From contig CAYXTO010000013.1 in NCBI GenBank assembly GCA_964468045.1, forward strand, positions 1 to 64,000: a DNA stretch of 64,000 nucleotides, in the 5' to 3' direction. Source of the DNA: JAWKXU01 sp964468045. Lineage in GTDB: Bacteria; Pseudomonadota; Alphaproteobacteria; Sphingomonadales; Sphingomonadaceae. The notes under the pieces are model-generated. The model searched no databases and was not told the origin of the DNA. It worked only from the letters and a program-made list of their open reading frames with translations. Positions within the stretch are counted from its first letter, which is position 1, and the number at the start of each line of letters is the position of its first letter. A program made the position numbers and the translations under genes. Of the stretch, positions 51,099-59,599 are shown piece after piece.

Positions 51099-51806
51099 TT
51101 AGCGGTTGACAGGGTTGACAGGGTTGAGAAGTGTCATCGCCCGATCGAGCATCTTGGCAGTCGCCTTGTTGATGTCCTTCGGCTTGCGCATCAGCAGCCA
51201 GGTCACGATCACCTGGTTGACGGCGCCAACCAGTATCGATGCGGTCTCGTAATAGTCGAGCTTCTCGCCGCTCCATTCGCCCCGCGCCGTTCCCATGCGC
51301 AAGGCATAGAGCAGGATCCGGGTGTAATCGTCGAACATATCCTTGAGCTCGCCCTGCGTGACCGTGACGCTGGGCCAGATTTCCAGATAGAGCGCCCGTG
51401 CCCAGTCGGGATTGCGACGCGCGAAATCGACCGAGAGGTAGAGGAAGTGCCAGACATATTCGTATGCGGTGGACTTCTTTTCGACAAGGGCGCGATATTC
51501 CTCGAAGAATCGGCACAGATTGGCCACCGGCACGGCGTGCGCGATGTCTTCCTTGCCTGCGTAATATTCATAGATGGTCGAGACCGGAATCCCGGCCTCC
51601 GCGGCAATGTCGGATATGCGCGATGCCGACAGGCCATCCCGCGCAAACACCCGCATGGCTGCGTTCAGGATCTCCTTCTCACGTTGCCGGCTGCGATCCT
51701 GCTTGCGGGAACTGTTCGGCTTGCACCGTTCCACCCTGCTATCGAGATAAGCGTACCACTCCTCGTCGGAGTAGGCATCCTGTTGTTTAGGCTGAATTGC
51801 CGCCAA
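51099..51806 (-). CDS. TetR-family transcriptional regulator
   Basis: This 235-residue protein has the TetR DNA-binding domain ILNAAMRVFARDGLSASRIS, DIAAEAGIPVSTIYEYYAGKED at about 46-87, after an unusually long 45-residue N-terminal extension. The ligand domain is unassigned. The C-terminus ends in a small duplication (NPVNPVN, from a repeated GACAGGGTT). It is divergent from the SnoaL-like gene, with a 7-bp-arm palindrome between them as candidate operator. Confidence 0.87.
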   Translation of the reverse strand: MAAIQPKQQDAYSDEEWYAYLDSRVERCKPNSSRKQDRSRQREKEILNAAMRVFARDGLSASRISDIAAEAGIPVSTIYEYYAGKEDIAHAVPVANLCRFFEEYRALVEKKSTAYEYVWHFLYLSVDFARRNPDWARALYLEIWPSVTVTQGELKDMFDDYTRILLYALRMGTARGEWSGEKLDYYETASILVGAVNQVIVTWLLMRKPKDINKATAKMLDRAMTLLNPVNPVNR

Positions 51807-51842
51807 TTTCTGGTTCTCCCGCTGCCGCCCTTTTCAGTCACC

Positions 51843-51860
51843 TAGCTTAAATATAAGCTA
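51843..51860. promoter_or_regulatory. Palindromic operator candidate for the TetR-family regulator
   Basis: TAGCTTA-AATA-TAAGCTA (51843-51860) is a perfect inverted repeat close to the TetR gene start. The same divergent region has CTGGCG...CGCCAG (51893-51911), GACT-CAAA-AGTC (51915-51926) and an 11-bp direct repeat AAAGTCGAGAA at 51865-51875 and 51921-51931. At least one of these should bind the adjacent regulator. Confidence 0.5.
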
Positions 51861-51991
51861 CAGCAAAGTCGAGAAGTGGTCCCGAAGGCAAGCTGGCGGA
51901 TGATTCGCCAGACCGACTCAAAAGTCGAGAAAAATTCTTGTTTCGGGGGTGCCAAAATGCTTTGAACCTGCTGCGGGATGAGGATCGGATT

Positions 51992-52567
51992 ATGAGCGAC
52001 ACAGTGGAAACCTCTGAGAAGCAGGGCTGGCAATTGCCCGGATGGGCACATGCGACCGGCGCGATCACCCTTGGCCCAGGCGTCCTGCACGGCGATGCGG
52101 AAGCTCGGCAGCTCGTGGTCGAGCGGGTGGCCCGCTATTGCTGGGCCTATGATGAACGGCGGGCGGATCTGCTCGCCGATTGCTTTACCGAGGATGGCGT
52201 CTGGGAAGGAAATGTGCTGGACCAGGTCCCGATCGGCCCGTTCAAGACACGCCAGGGGATAGTCGAATGGCTGACGGGTTTCTGGCCGCACCAGCATGAC
52301 CAGCGCCGGCATATGCTGCTCAACAATCTTGTTGAAAGTCTGGATTCCGACAGCGCAGTGACGTTCAGCTATCTGCTGCTGATGTCGAGCGACGGTGAGG
52401 CCTCCAAGATCGAGTGCACCGGCTTCTACCGTTGCGAATTGTCCAGGCAGGGCAATGTCTGGCGGATCGGCAGGATGACCGCCTGTTTCGATGCGCCGTT
52501 CTGGCCCGGCAAGCTCGATCGCATGAGTGAGAGGGGGCGGCGGCGGCATGGTGTCCTTGCAGACTGA
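51992..52567 (+). CDS. SnoaL-like (NTF2-fold) protein
   Basis: This 191-residue NTF2-fold protein has RQLVVERVARYCWAYDERRA, DLLADCFTEDGVWEGNV, GIVEWLTGFW and a final strand WRIGRMTACFDAPFW. SnoaL_4-type proteins act as hydratases, isomerases or cyclases on polyketide, terpenoid or steroid intermediates. It is the first gene of the operon with an acyl-CoA ligase, overlapping it by 20 bp. Confidence 0.8.
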   Translation: MSDTVETSEKQGWQLPGWAHATGAITLGPGVLHGDAEARQLVVERVARYCWAYDERRADLLADCFTEDGVWEGNVLDQVPIGPFKTRQGIVEWLTGFWPHQHDQRRHMLLNNLVESLDSDSAVTFSYLLLMSSDGEASKIECTGFYRCELSRQGNVWRIGRMTACFDAPFWPGKLDRMSERGRRRHGVLAD

Positions 52568-54206
52568 ACTGCAGCCGGTGTCGGAAAGAAGGAAGCCGCT
52601 GACCGAATCCTACTGGCCTGCCAGTCAGGATTCGCAATTATATCCCGTGACCTGCGGCAGCGTGCTGCGCGCTTCGGCGGCGCGATGGCCCGACAAGGTG
52701 GCGCTGGTCGATCCCGGCGAAGATGGCCGGCCCATCCGCCGCTGGACCTATGCGGAATTGCTTGCCGAGGCCGAAAAGGTCGCCGATCTCCTCGCCGCGC
52801 GGTTTGCGAAAGGGACCCATGTCGCAATCTATGCGGCGAATTGCCCGGAATGGGTGTTCGTCCAGTTCGGCGCCGCATTGGCCGGAATGGTGCTGGTGAC
52901 CGTAAATCCGGCCTGCAACACCGCAGAGCTCGCTTATATCTTGAGGCAGTCGCGATCGCGTGCCGTATTCCATCAGCAATCGTGGCGCGGCATCGAAATG
53001 GGCGCCGTGGTGGATGAAGCGGCCGCGCGGGAACGGCTGGAGATCGCGCTGAAGGTCAATATCGACGATCCCGCCCGGCTTCGCGCCCCGGATGGTCCGC
53101 CGGCGCCGTTGCCCAATGTCGCTCCCGCCGATCCGGCGATGATCCAGTATACGTCCGGCACCACGGGTTATCCCAAGGGCGTATTGCTGTCCCATCACCA
53201 GATCGCCAACACTTCGCGCATCATGGCGGAAGTGAAGGAGCTCGACGAGAGCACCATAAACCTTTCCGTGGCGCCGCTGTTCCACACCGGGGGCTGCGTG
53301 GGCGGTGTTCTCGGCGCGGTTCAGATGGGATCCACCCTCATTCTTCTGCGCTCCTTCGAGCCGGAGTTCATGCTGGACCTGATCGAGGCGGAAAAGGTCA
53401 CATATACCTTCGCCGTGCCGACCATGCTGATCTCCTTGCTGCAAGCGCAGCGTCAGCGGCCGCGCGATCTTTCCAGCCTCTCCATGGTCTTCTCCGGCGG
53501 CGCGACAGTGCCGGTTTCGGTCGTGCAGGACACGGAACGGGAATTCGGCGTGCGCCTGATCATCGGCTATGGCCTGACCGAAAGCTCGCCAGCCATTACC
53601 CATACCCGCCCCGGCGACAATGCCAGGGACATCAGCGAAACCATCGGACGGCCCATCCCGCTGGTGGAGGTCAAGATCGTCGATCCGGAGACCGGCGCAA
53701 TCCAGCCGATCGGGGTCTCGGGTGAATTATGCTGCCGCGGTTTCAACGTCATGATGGGCTATTACGACATGCCCGAGGCGACCGCCGCCGCCATCGATCC
53801 GGACGGCTGGCTGCACTCGGGCGACCTGTGCCAGATGGACGAGCGCGGCTATTGCCGCATCACCGGCCGCCTGAAGGACATGATCATTCGCGGCGGCGAG
53901 AACATCTATCCGCGAGAGATCGAGGAAGTCCTGATCGCTCATCCTGAAATCGCTTCGGTCGCGGTGTTCGGTATCCCCGATGAATATTGGGGAGAGCAGG
54001 TGGGTTGCGCATTCGTGCCGGAACCTGGCCGGGCACCGAATGCGGCGACGCTGGCCGAACATTGCGGCAAGAGCCTGGCCCGCCACAAGATCCCGAAGAT
54101 ATGGTTCTCGATGGCGGACCTGCCGCTGACTCCGTCCGGCAAGATCCAGAAATTCCGCCTGGGGGAAATGGCGGCGGCCGGCGATCTCGATTACGCCCGG
54201 CTGTGA
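52548..54206 (+). CDS. Acyl-CoA synthetase (AMP-binding)
   Basis: This 552-residue ligase has VQFGAALAGMVLVTVNPACN, the P-loop YTSGTTGYPKG, YGLTESSPAI, LHSGDLCQMDERGYCRITGR with LKDMIIRGGENIYPREIE, and C-terminal SGKIQKFR. It is similar in form to medium-chain or FadD3-like ligases. ATG 52548 lies inside the upstream gene's end and is preceded by GAGAGGGGG. Confidence 0.9.
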   Translation: MVSLQTELQPVSERRKPLTESYWPASQDSQLYPVTCGSVLRASAARWPDKVALVDPGEDGRPIRRWTYAELLAEAEKVADLLAARFAKGTHVAIYAANCPEWVFVQFGAALAGMVLVTVNPACNTAELAYILRQSRSRAVFHQQSWRGIEMGAVVDEAAARERLEIALKVNIDDPARLRAPDGPPAPLPNVAPADPAMIQYTSGTTGYPKGVLLSHHQIANTSRIMAEVKELDESTINLSVAPLFHTGGCVGGVLGAVQMGSTLILLRSFEPEFMLDLIEAEKVTYTFAVPTMLISLLQAQRQRPRDLSSLSMVFSGGATVPVSVVQDTEREFGVRLIIGYGLTESSPAITHTRPGDNARDISETIGRPIPLVEVKIVDPETGAIQPIGVSGELCCRGFNVMMGYYDMPEATAAAIDPDGWLHSGDLCQMDERGYCRITGRLKDMIIRGGENIYPREIEEVLIAHPEIASVAVFGIPDEYWGEQVGCAFVPEPGRAPNAATLAEHCGKSLARHKIPKIWFSMADLPLTPSGKIQKFRLGEMAAAGDLDYARL

Positions 54207-54214
54207 TCCCCGGC

Positions 54215-54295
54215 TGGCCGGAGATTGACCTGACCATCGAAACCTCCATTACCGACAAATAACCAAAATTGATTCGGATTTTGGCCGGAGATTGA
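54215..54295. promoter_or_regulatory. Direct repeat and palindrome upstream of the luciferase-like gene
   Basis: TGGCCGGAGATTGA occurs at 54215-54228 and 54282-54295. Between them CCAAAAT-TGATTCGG-ATTTTGG (54263-54284) is a perfect 7-bp inverted repeat. The second direct repeat partly overlaps the palindrome and lies just before the ribosome binding site AAAGGAA. This suggests separate control of the 54310 gene. Confidence 0.5.
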
Positions 54296-54309
54296 AAGGA
54301 AACCATAAC

Positions 54310-55509
54310 ATGGCGCAAAAGCGCATGAGATTTGGTGCATTCATTGCGCCGCATACCCCAACCGACGAGCATCCCTCGCTGAGCCTTGAAGAGGATATGG
54401 AGCGAGTGGTGTGGATGGAAAAGCTGGGTTTCGATGAAGCCTGGATTGGCGAACATCACTCCAGCGGCTGGGAAATCAACGGCAGCCCGGAGATCTTCAT
54501 CGCCGCGGTCTCGCAACGCACCAGCCGAATCAAGCTCGGCACCGGGGTGGTTTCACTGCCCTATCACAATCCTTTTACGGTGGCCGACCGCATCCGGCAG
54601 CTCGACCATGTCACCAAGGGCCGCACCATTCTCGGCATGGGGCCGGGCTCGCTGCCGTCCGATGCGTACATGATGGGCATTCCCACCGCTGAAGCGCGGG
54701 ACCGGATGGAGCAAGCGATCGAGCCGATCGTGCGGCTGCTGAACAATGAGATCGTGACCGCCAAGACCGACTGGTTCAACCTGCAGGAAGCCAGGCTCCA
54801 GCTCGATCCCTATAATGACGATGGCGTGGAAGTAGCTGTCGCCAGCCAGGTTTCGCCGACCGGGGCGCGAGCGGCGGGCAAGTTCGGCCTGTCGATGTTG
54901 GCGATCGGCGCGACCTCTGCAGGCGGGTTCAATGCGCTGGCCTCCAACTGGGCGATCGCCGAAGAAACCGCCGCCGAGCACGGCAACCAGATGGACCGGA
55001 ATGGCTGGCGCCTGGTCGGACCCGTTCACGTGGCCGAAACCCGCGAAAAGGCCCGCGAGAATGTCCGTTACGGATTGGAACGGTGGATCGAATACATGTC
55101 GCAGGTTGCGGCTATTCCGCTGGCGCCGCCTGCCGGGCAGGATCCGGTGGATTATATGATCGATACCGGGTTCGGAGTGATCGGAACGCCGGACGATTTC
55201 GTGGCGCAGATGAGCCGGCTGTCGGAGCAATCGGGCGGGTTCGGCTGCTTCCTCAACCTGGACAATCACTGGGCCGACTGGGAGCAGACCAAGCGCTCCT
55301 ACGAGCTGATCGCCCGCTTCGCCATTCCGAAGATCAACAAGCTCAACGAATCCCGCATCCGTTCGGAGACCTGGCTGCGGGAGAACAACGCCCAGTTCAA
55401 GGGCGAACTGACCGCGGCGGTGCGCTCCAAGATGGAGGAATACGCCCGGGAAAAGGGCATGGACAAGCTGTCCCCCGATCTCGTCGCACACTTCAAGGCC
55501 AATACCTGA
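54310..55509 (+). CDS. LLM-class flavin-dependent monooxygenase (limonene-monooxygenase-like)
   Basis: This 399-residue protein starts MRFGAFIAPHTPTDEHPSL and has GFDEAWIGEHHSSGWEI, KLGTGVVSLPYHNPFTVADR and LGMGPGSLPSDAYMMG. These are the patterns of bacterial-luciferase-like F420/FMN enzymes close to limonene 1,2-monooxygenase and alkanal monooxygenases. It uses reduced flavin and oxygen to insert oxygen, for example in a Baeyer-Villiger or epoxidation step. No flavin reductase lies next to it. Confidence 0.85.
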   Translation: MAQKRMRFGAFIAPHTPTDEHPSLSLEEDMERVVWMEKLGFDEAWIGEHHSSGWEINGSPEIFIAAVSQRTSRIKLGTGVVSLPYHNPFTVADRIRQLDHVTKGRTILGMGPGSLPSDAYMMGIPTAEARDRMEQAIEPIVRLLNNEIVTAKTDWFNLQEARLQLDPYNDDGVEVAVASQVSPTGARAAGKFGLSMLAIGATSAGGFNALASNWAIAEETAAEHGNQMDRNGWRLVGPVHVAETREKARENVRYGLERWIEYMSQVAAIPLAPPAGQDPVDYMIDTGFGVIGTPDDFVAQMSRLSEQSGGFGCFLNLDNHWADWEQTKRSYELIARFAIPKINKLNESRIRSETWLRENNAQFKGELTAAVRSKMEEYAREKGMDKLSPDLVAHFKANT

Positions 55510-55519
55510 AGGCCGATCC

Positions 55520-55550
55520 GGGGCGGTGCAATGCGCCGCCCCTTTATATT
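55520..55550 (+). terminator. Rho-independent terminator after the luciferase-like gene
   Basis: GGGGCGG (55520-55526) pairs with CCGCCCC (55536-55542), followed by TTTATATT. It lies 10 bp past the stop and would separate the 54310 gene from the 55680 gene. Confidence 0.7.
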
Positions 55551-55679
55551 GCAGCCGTCGATCAGGCTATCACTGAACAATTCGCCAGCGATAGCCCCCA
55601 AGGTTCGTGGCTTTGTCATTGAAGCCTGCCAGTAGTACAGGACTGCCAGCCCCACCAACAATTATCCGGAGAGGACGAA

Positions 55680-56639
55680 ATGATTCGCCCCGAAGACGTA
55701 AGCTACCATACGCCCCAGGACGTCCAGTACGACTGGGCTGAAACCAGCTTCTTCTCCTTCCATGTTCCCGAAGCAAATCTTACGGGATGGATCTATCTCA
55801 TCGCCCGGACCGGCCTCGGCTCCATAGTCTGCGATATCGAAGTGATGGACCGGATCGGCCGGATCACTCTCGAAACCGTCTATTTCGACTTCCAGCAGCA
55901 TCTGCCCTTGCCGGAAAAGCTCGAGGACTTCTCGCTGCTCAATGGCCTTTCCCTCAAGACCGAGAACGAACCGCGCGACTATGTTCTCGATTACCAGGGC
56001 ACGGACGACACCTTCTTCAAGCTGAAGTTTACCGGGCTGATGGATCCGTTCGATATCCATGATCCCAGCATGGATCCCCTTGCATCGGTGGATCCCAACC
56101 AGAGCGGGTTCGGTTCCGCTTATGCAAACCACTTCGACATGACGGTTCACACCACCGGCAAGGTCCGCATCCGGGGCAAGGACTACGACATCGATTGCGT
56201 GACGACGATGGATCACAGCTGGGGGCCCCGCAACGAGCGTGGCATGAACCCGATGGGCTGGATCAACGGCAATTTCGGGACCGATTTCGCTTTCCAGACA
56301 ATCTGGAAGCTGGATCAGCTCAAGCAAGGCTGGGACCAGTTCGAGCTGGCCCACGGCTACGTGCTGATCGACGGCAAGGTGAAGGGCCTGACCAAGGGCC
56401 GGATGCAGGCCGTCCGGCAAGGTCCCTTCCCGGCCGGGTATGAAACTGTCCTGACCGATCTGGACGGTCGCGAATACACCTTCACCGGCACCACGGTGAA
56501 CCAGACGCCCTGGGCTTGCTACAGCAACATCATGGCCATCAATTCGACCGTGAAGTGGTTCCACAATGGCCGGCCCGGCTATGGTCTCGCTCAGGAAAAC
56601 TGGCCGCTCGACCGCTTGACCGGCAAGGGCCTTGCCTGA
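55680..56639 (+). CDS. DHSWG-motif lipocalin-like protein (DUF7064/7065 type)
   Basis: This 319-residue beta-rich protein has TTMDHSWGPRNERGMNPMGW in the second half (about 178-197). It shares the DHSWG core with the 24105 protein, with little other obvious identity. The fold family is that of AttH/CrtC-type double barrels; the reaction is unknown. Two such genes in one catabolic region suggest a shared step on a lipid-like substrate. Confidence 0.65.
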   Translation: MIRPEDVSYHTPQDVQYDWAETSFFSFHVPEANLTGWIYLIARTGLGSIVCDIEVMDRIGRITLETVYFDFQQHLPLPEKLEDFSLLNGLSLKTENEPRDYVLDYQGTDDTFFKLKFTGLMDPFDIHDPSMDPLASVDPNQSGFGSAYANHFDMTVHTTGKVRIRGKDYDIDCVTTMDHSWGPRNERGMNPMGWINGNFGTDFAFQTIWKLDQLKQGWDQFELAHGYVLIDGKVKGLTKGRMQAVRQGPFPAGYETVLTDLDGREYTFTGTTVNQTPWACYSNIMAINSTVKWFHNGRPGYGLAQENWPLDRLTGKGLA

Positions 56640-56683
56640 AGGTCACTCCGCGAAAGACGGACCGAAGCTGATGTCTTGAGCAA

Positions 56684-56721
56684 AAAGGCCGCGCCCCATC
56701 CGGACGCGGCCTTTTGTTTTG
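56684..56721. terminator. Strong bidirectional terminator
   Basis: AAGGCCGCG pairs with CGCGGCCTT across CCCCATCCGGA, followed by TTGTTTTG. Read on the other strand it also ends in T-rich sequence (GGCCTTTTTG). It lies between the convergent 55680 and 56758 genes. Confidence 0.85.
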
Positions 56722-56757
56722 TGTCCTATGCCCGGGATAAAATCCCGGCCTTTGGCA

Positions 56758-58221
56758 TCATCCGTATTTGCGCAGGGTCATGTTGAGGGTGGAGGACTTC
56801 ACCTCGATCACCGGCATGTTGGCGATCTTCATCAGCTTGCGCGCCTGCTCCAGCTCCGGCGTCGACAGCAGCGGATAGTTCCGCCGGATTGGCCCGGCTG
56901 CCTTCATCTTGTCCCTGTCTGCCTGCGGAACAGTCATCCGATAGATCAGCTCGTCCTCGTCCTCGGTGTCGTACTGCTTCTTCAACTCTTCCAGCGTCGG
57001 CTCCTCCGGCGGGTTGGCCAGCACTTCCTTGGCCCGGCTCGACGCCATGATCTTGTCCATCACCTCCGGATCCACCGGCGCCACGGGCTTGCCGTAATAT
57101 TCCGCCGCATACTGGATCACTTCATCCGGCACCGTCCCATAGCGCTTGCCCGTCACCACATTCAGCACCGCCTGGATCCCCACCAGCTGGCTGAACGGCG
57201 TCGCCATCCCCGGATAGCCCAGGTCCCGCCGCACCGCCGCCACCTCGTCCAGAACCTCGTCCAGCTTGTCCATCATGTTGTGGTTGGCCAACTGCGCCTT
57301 GAACGTGCCCATCATCCCGCCCGGGATCTGGTGCTCGATCGAGAAGATGTCGTATTCGGCATACTGGTTCACCAGGAAGCCCGCCGCCTTGCCGACCGCC
57401 TCGAAATGATCGGCCACCGGCTTGAACAGCGCTTCATCCAGATTGTGGGTATGGCCCTTGAGCTGGATGTTCCTGGCCATGATCTCGGTTGAGGGCACCG
57501 AGGGTCCATTGGCCATCGGCCGGCTCGCGGTGTGGATCACCGACACCCCGAAATCGATCGCATCGAGATAGGCCTTGGCCGACATCCCCAGCAGGTTGTT
57601 CGAATGCATCTCGATCGGCTTGCCGTTGGCCACCTTCACCAAGGCCGGCACCAGCGTCGACAGCCGCTCCCGCTCCAGCACACCCGCCGTGTCGTAGAGC
57701 AGGATGGAGTCGATGTTGGGATCGGAAGCCAGGATCCCGGCCTTCTCGATGAAATATTCGTCGGTATGGACCGGCGAAAGCGCGAACATGATGGCGCCAG
57801 CCACCTGCGCCCCGTTCGCCGCCTTCGCTTCCTTGGCAAGCCGGCGCATATTGTCGGTGCCCAGCAGCACGTCATACAGCCAGAACGAGCGCACGCCATG
57901 CGCGCACAGGCGGCGCACCCACAGGTCCATCAGCGCCGGCGGCGTGATGCCGAAGGTGACGTTGGCATTGGCGCGCAGGCCCGCCCGGACCGGGGTGTTG
58001 GGCATCGACGCCACCAGCAGGTCCAGCCCGGACCAGTAATCCTCCTGGCAATAGCGGATCAGCACGTCCATCATGCCGCCGCCGGTCAGGTCGATGATCT
58101 TGAACCCGGTCCTGTCGATCAGCGGGGAGACCGGCAGCGCCATCCCGGCCTGCATCCGCAGGCCCCACAGGCTTTGCTGCCCGTCACGCATGGTTTCGTC
58201 GAGAAATTCGATATGGGCCAT
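56758..58221 (-). CDS. Pyruvate-carboxylase-type carboxyltransferase subunit with altered metal site
   Basis: This 487-residue HMGL-like TIM barrel plus C-terminal domain is related to oxaloacetate decarboxylase alpha and transcarboxylase 5S. It has LDETMRDGQQSLWGL (D13), FTLG-like segments and TPFSQLVGIQAVLNVVTGKR. Where relatives have the carbamylated Lys (IKDMAG) it reads LLYDTAG (Tyr176). Where they have the His-x-His metal pair (HTHDTAG) it reads MHSNNLLG (His206, Asn208). The substrate is therefore probably not pyruvate. It is the last gene of the unit with BCCP and biotin carboxylase. ATG 58221 is the family-like start. Confidence 0.82.
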   Translation of the reverse strand: MAHIEFLDETMRDGQQSLWGLRMQAGMALPVSPLIDRTGFKIIDLTGGGMMDVLIRYCQEDYWSGLDLLVASMPNTPVRAGLRANANVTFGITPPALMDLWVRRLCAHGVRSFWLYDVLLGTDNMRRLAKEAKAANGAQVAGAIMFALSPVHTDEYFIEKAGILASDPNIDSILLYDTAGVLERERLSTLVPALVKVANGKPIEMHSNNLLGMSAKAYLDAIDFGVSVIHTASRPMANGPSVPSTEIMARNIQLKGHTHNLDEALFKPVADHFEAVGKAAGFLVNQYAEYDIFSIEHQIPGGMMGTFKAQLANHNMMDKLDEVLDEVAAVRRDLGYPGMATPFSQLVGIQAVLNVVTGKRYGTVPDEVIQYAAEYYGKPVAPVDPEVMDKIMASSRAKEVLANPPEEPTLEELKKQYDTEDEDELIYRMTVPQADRDKMKAAGPIRRNYPLLSTPELEQARKLMKIANMPVIEVKSSTLNMTLRKYG

Positions 58222-58225
58222 CGGC

Positions 58226-59596
58226 TCAGCTTCCCATCTTCTTGTCAAAGTCCGGCAGGCACTTGTCTTCCGCCCAGCGGGTTGTGATCTGGTTGTTCCG
58301 GAAATCGGGATGATCGACGATGAACGCAGCAAGCGGCATCGTGGTCTTGATCCCTTCCAGTTCGAATGCATTGATCGCCGCGATCAGCTTGTCGATCGCC
58401 TCGTTGCGGTCCTTCCCATACACGATCAGCTTGCCGATCATGGAATCGTAGAACGGTGGAACGAGGTAGTTCTCGCCGGCATGGCTATCCAGGCGGATAC
58501 CCTCGCCCTGCGGCGGGTTCCACTTGGTGATCCGCCCGGGCGATGGTGCGAAATCGCGCTGCGCATCCTCCGCATTGATGCGGCATTCGATGGCGTGGCC
58601 CCGAACTTCGACTTCATCCTGGGTGATACCGATCCCTTCGCCGCCCGCGACGCGAAGCTGGCAAGCGATCAGGTCGCGCCCGGTGATCTCTTCCGTCACC
58701 GGATGCTCGACCTGGATGCGCGAGTTGACCTCGATGAAGTAGAAATCGTTGCGATCGACGTCGTAGAGGAACTCGACCGTGCCGGCATTGCGATACTTCG
58801 CGGTCGAGGTGAGGCGCACCGCGGATTCATGCAACCGCTTGCGGACATCGTCCGGCACCGCCGTGGCCGGCGCTTCCTCGATCAGCTTCTGATAACGGCG
58901 CTGGACGGTGCAGTCCCGCTCGCCGAAATGGACGACATTACCTTCGCCGTCACCGACGATCTGCACTTCGACATGGCGTGCCCGTTCGACAAAGCGTTCC
59001 ATGTAAAGGCGATTGTCGCCAAAGGCGCTCTCCGCTTCGCGTGAGGCGCGTTCGAACGATGCGTCCAGTTCTTCCGGCGACACCGCCTTGAACATCCCTC
59101 GTCCGCCGCCGCCGGCAGTCGCCTTCATGACCACCGGATAGCCGAGCTGGTCCGCAGCCTTCTTCGCCTCTTCCACGGAACGGATATGGTCTGTTCCAGG
59201 AACAGTCTGGACGTTGGCCGCAGCGGCCAATTCACGCGAAGAGATCTTGTCGCCCAGAATTTCGATGGAATCCGGACGGGGACCGACGAAGACGATCCCT
59301 TCCTGCTCGCAAAGCCTGGCAAGCTCCGGCTTTTCCGACAGGAAACCATAGCCCGGATGCAAGGCATCGCAGCCGGTAGCCACGGCGGCGTGCACCACCA
59401 GGTTGACATCGAGATAGCTCTTGGTCGACGGCGCCGGCCCCAGCACGACCGCACGGTCGGCCATGCGCGCGCCCATGCTGTCCTTATCGGCGGCGGAAAC
59501 CCCGATCACCGTCTCGATGCCAAGCGCCTTCGCGGTGCGCAGCACGCGGACCGCGATTTCGCCACGATTGGCGACAAAAAGGCGTTTGATCGCCAC
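58226..59596 (-). CDS. Biotin carboxylase subunit
   Basis: This 456-residue ATP-grasp protein has FVANRGEIAVRVLRTAKALG, HPGYGFLSEKPELA, the ATP loop MKATAGGGGRGM, RHVEVQIVGDGEGNVVHFGE, RDCTVQRRYQKLIEE and EVNSRIQVEHPVTEEI. It carboxylates biotin on the BCCP with bicarbonate and ATP. Gene order BCCP, BC, CT with 3- and 4-bp gaps makes this a dedicated three-part enzyme, distinct from housekeeping acetyl-CoA carboxylase, which has a different carboxyltransferase. Confidence 0.92.
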   Translation of the reverse strand: MAIKRLFVANRGEIAVRVLRTAKALGIETVIGVSAADKDSMGARMADRAVVLGPAPSTKSYLDVNLVVHAAVATGCDALHPGYGFLSEKPELARLCEQEGIVFVGPRPDSIEILGDKISSRELAAAANVQTVPGTDHIRSVEEAKKAADQLGYPVVMKATAGGGGRGMFKAVSPEELDASFERASREAESAFGDNRLYMERFVERARHVEVQIVGDGEGNVVHFGERDCTVQRRYQKLIEEAPATAVPDDVRKRLHESAVRLTSTAKYRNAGTVEFLYDVDRNDFYFIEVNSRIQVEHPVTEEITGRDLIACQLRVAGGEGIGITQDEVEVRGHAIECRINAEDAQRDFAPSPGRITKWNPPQGEGIRLDSHAGENYLVPPFYDSMIGKLIVYGKDRNEAIDKLIAAINAFELEGIKTTMPLAAFIVDHPDFRNNQITTRWAEDKCLPDFDKKMGS

Positions 59597-59599
59597 GGG

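Noticed and set aside
51110..51130. A tandem 9-bp repeat GACAGGGTT as a regulatory repeat
   Set aside because: It lies inside the TetR coding end, where it encodes NPVNPVN, so simple slippage in the coding sequence explains it.
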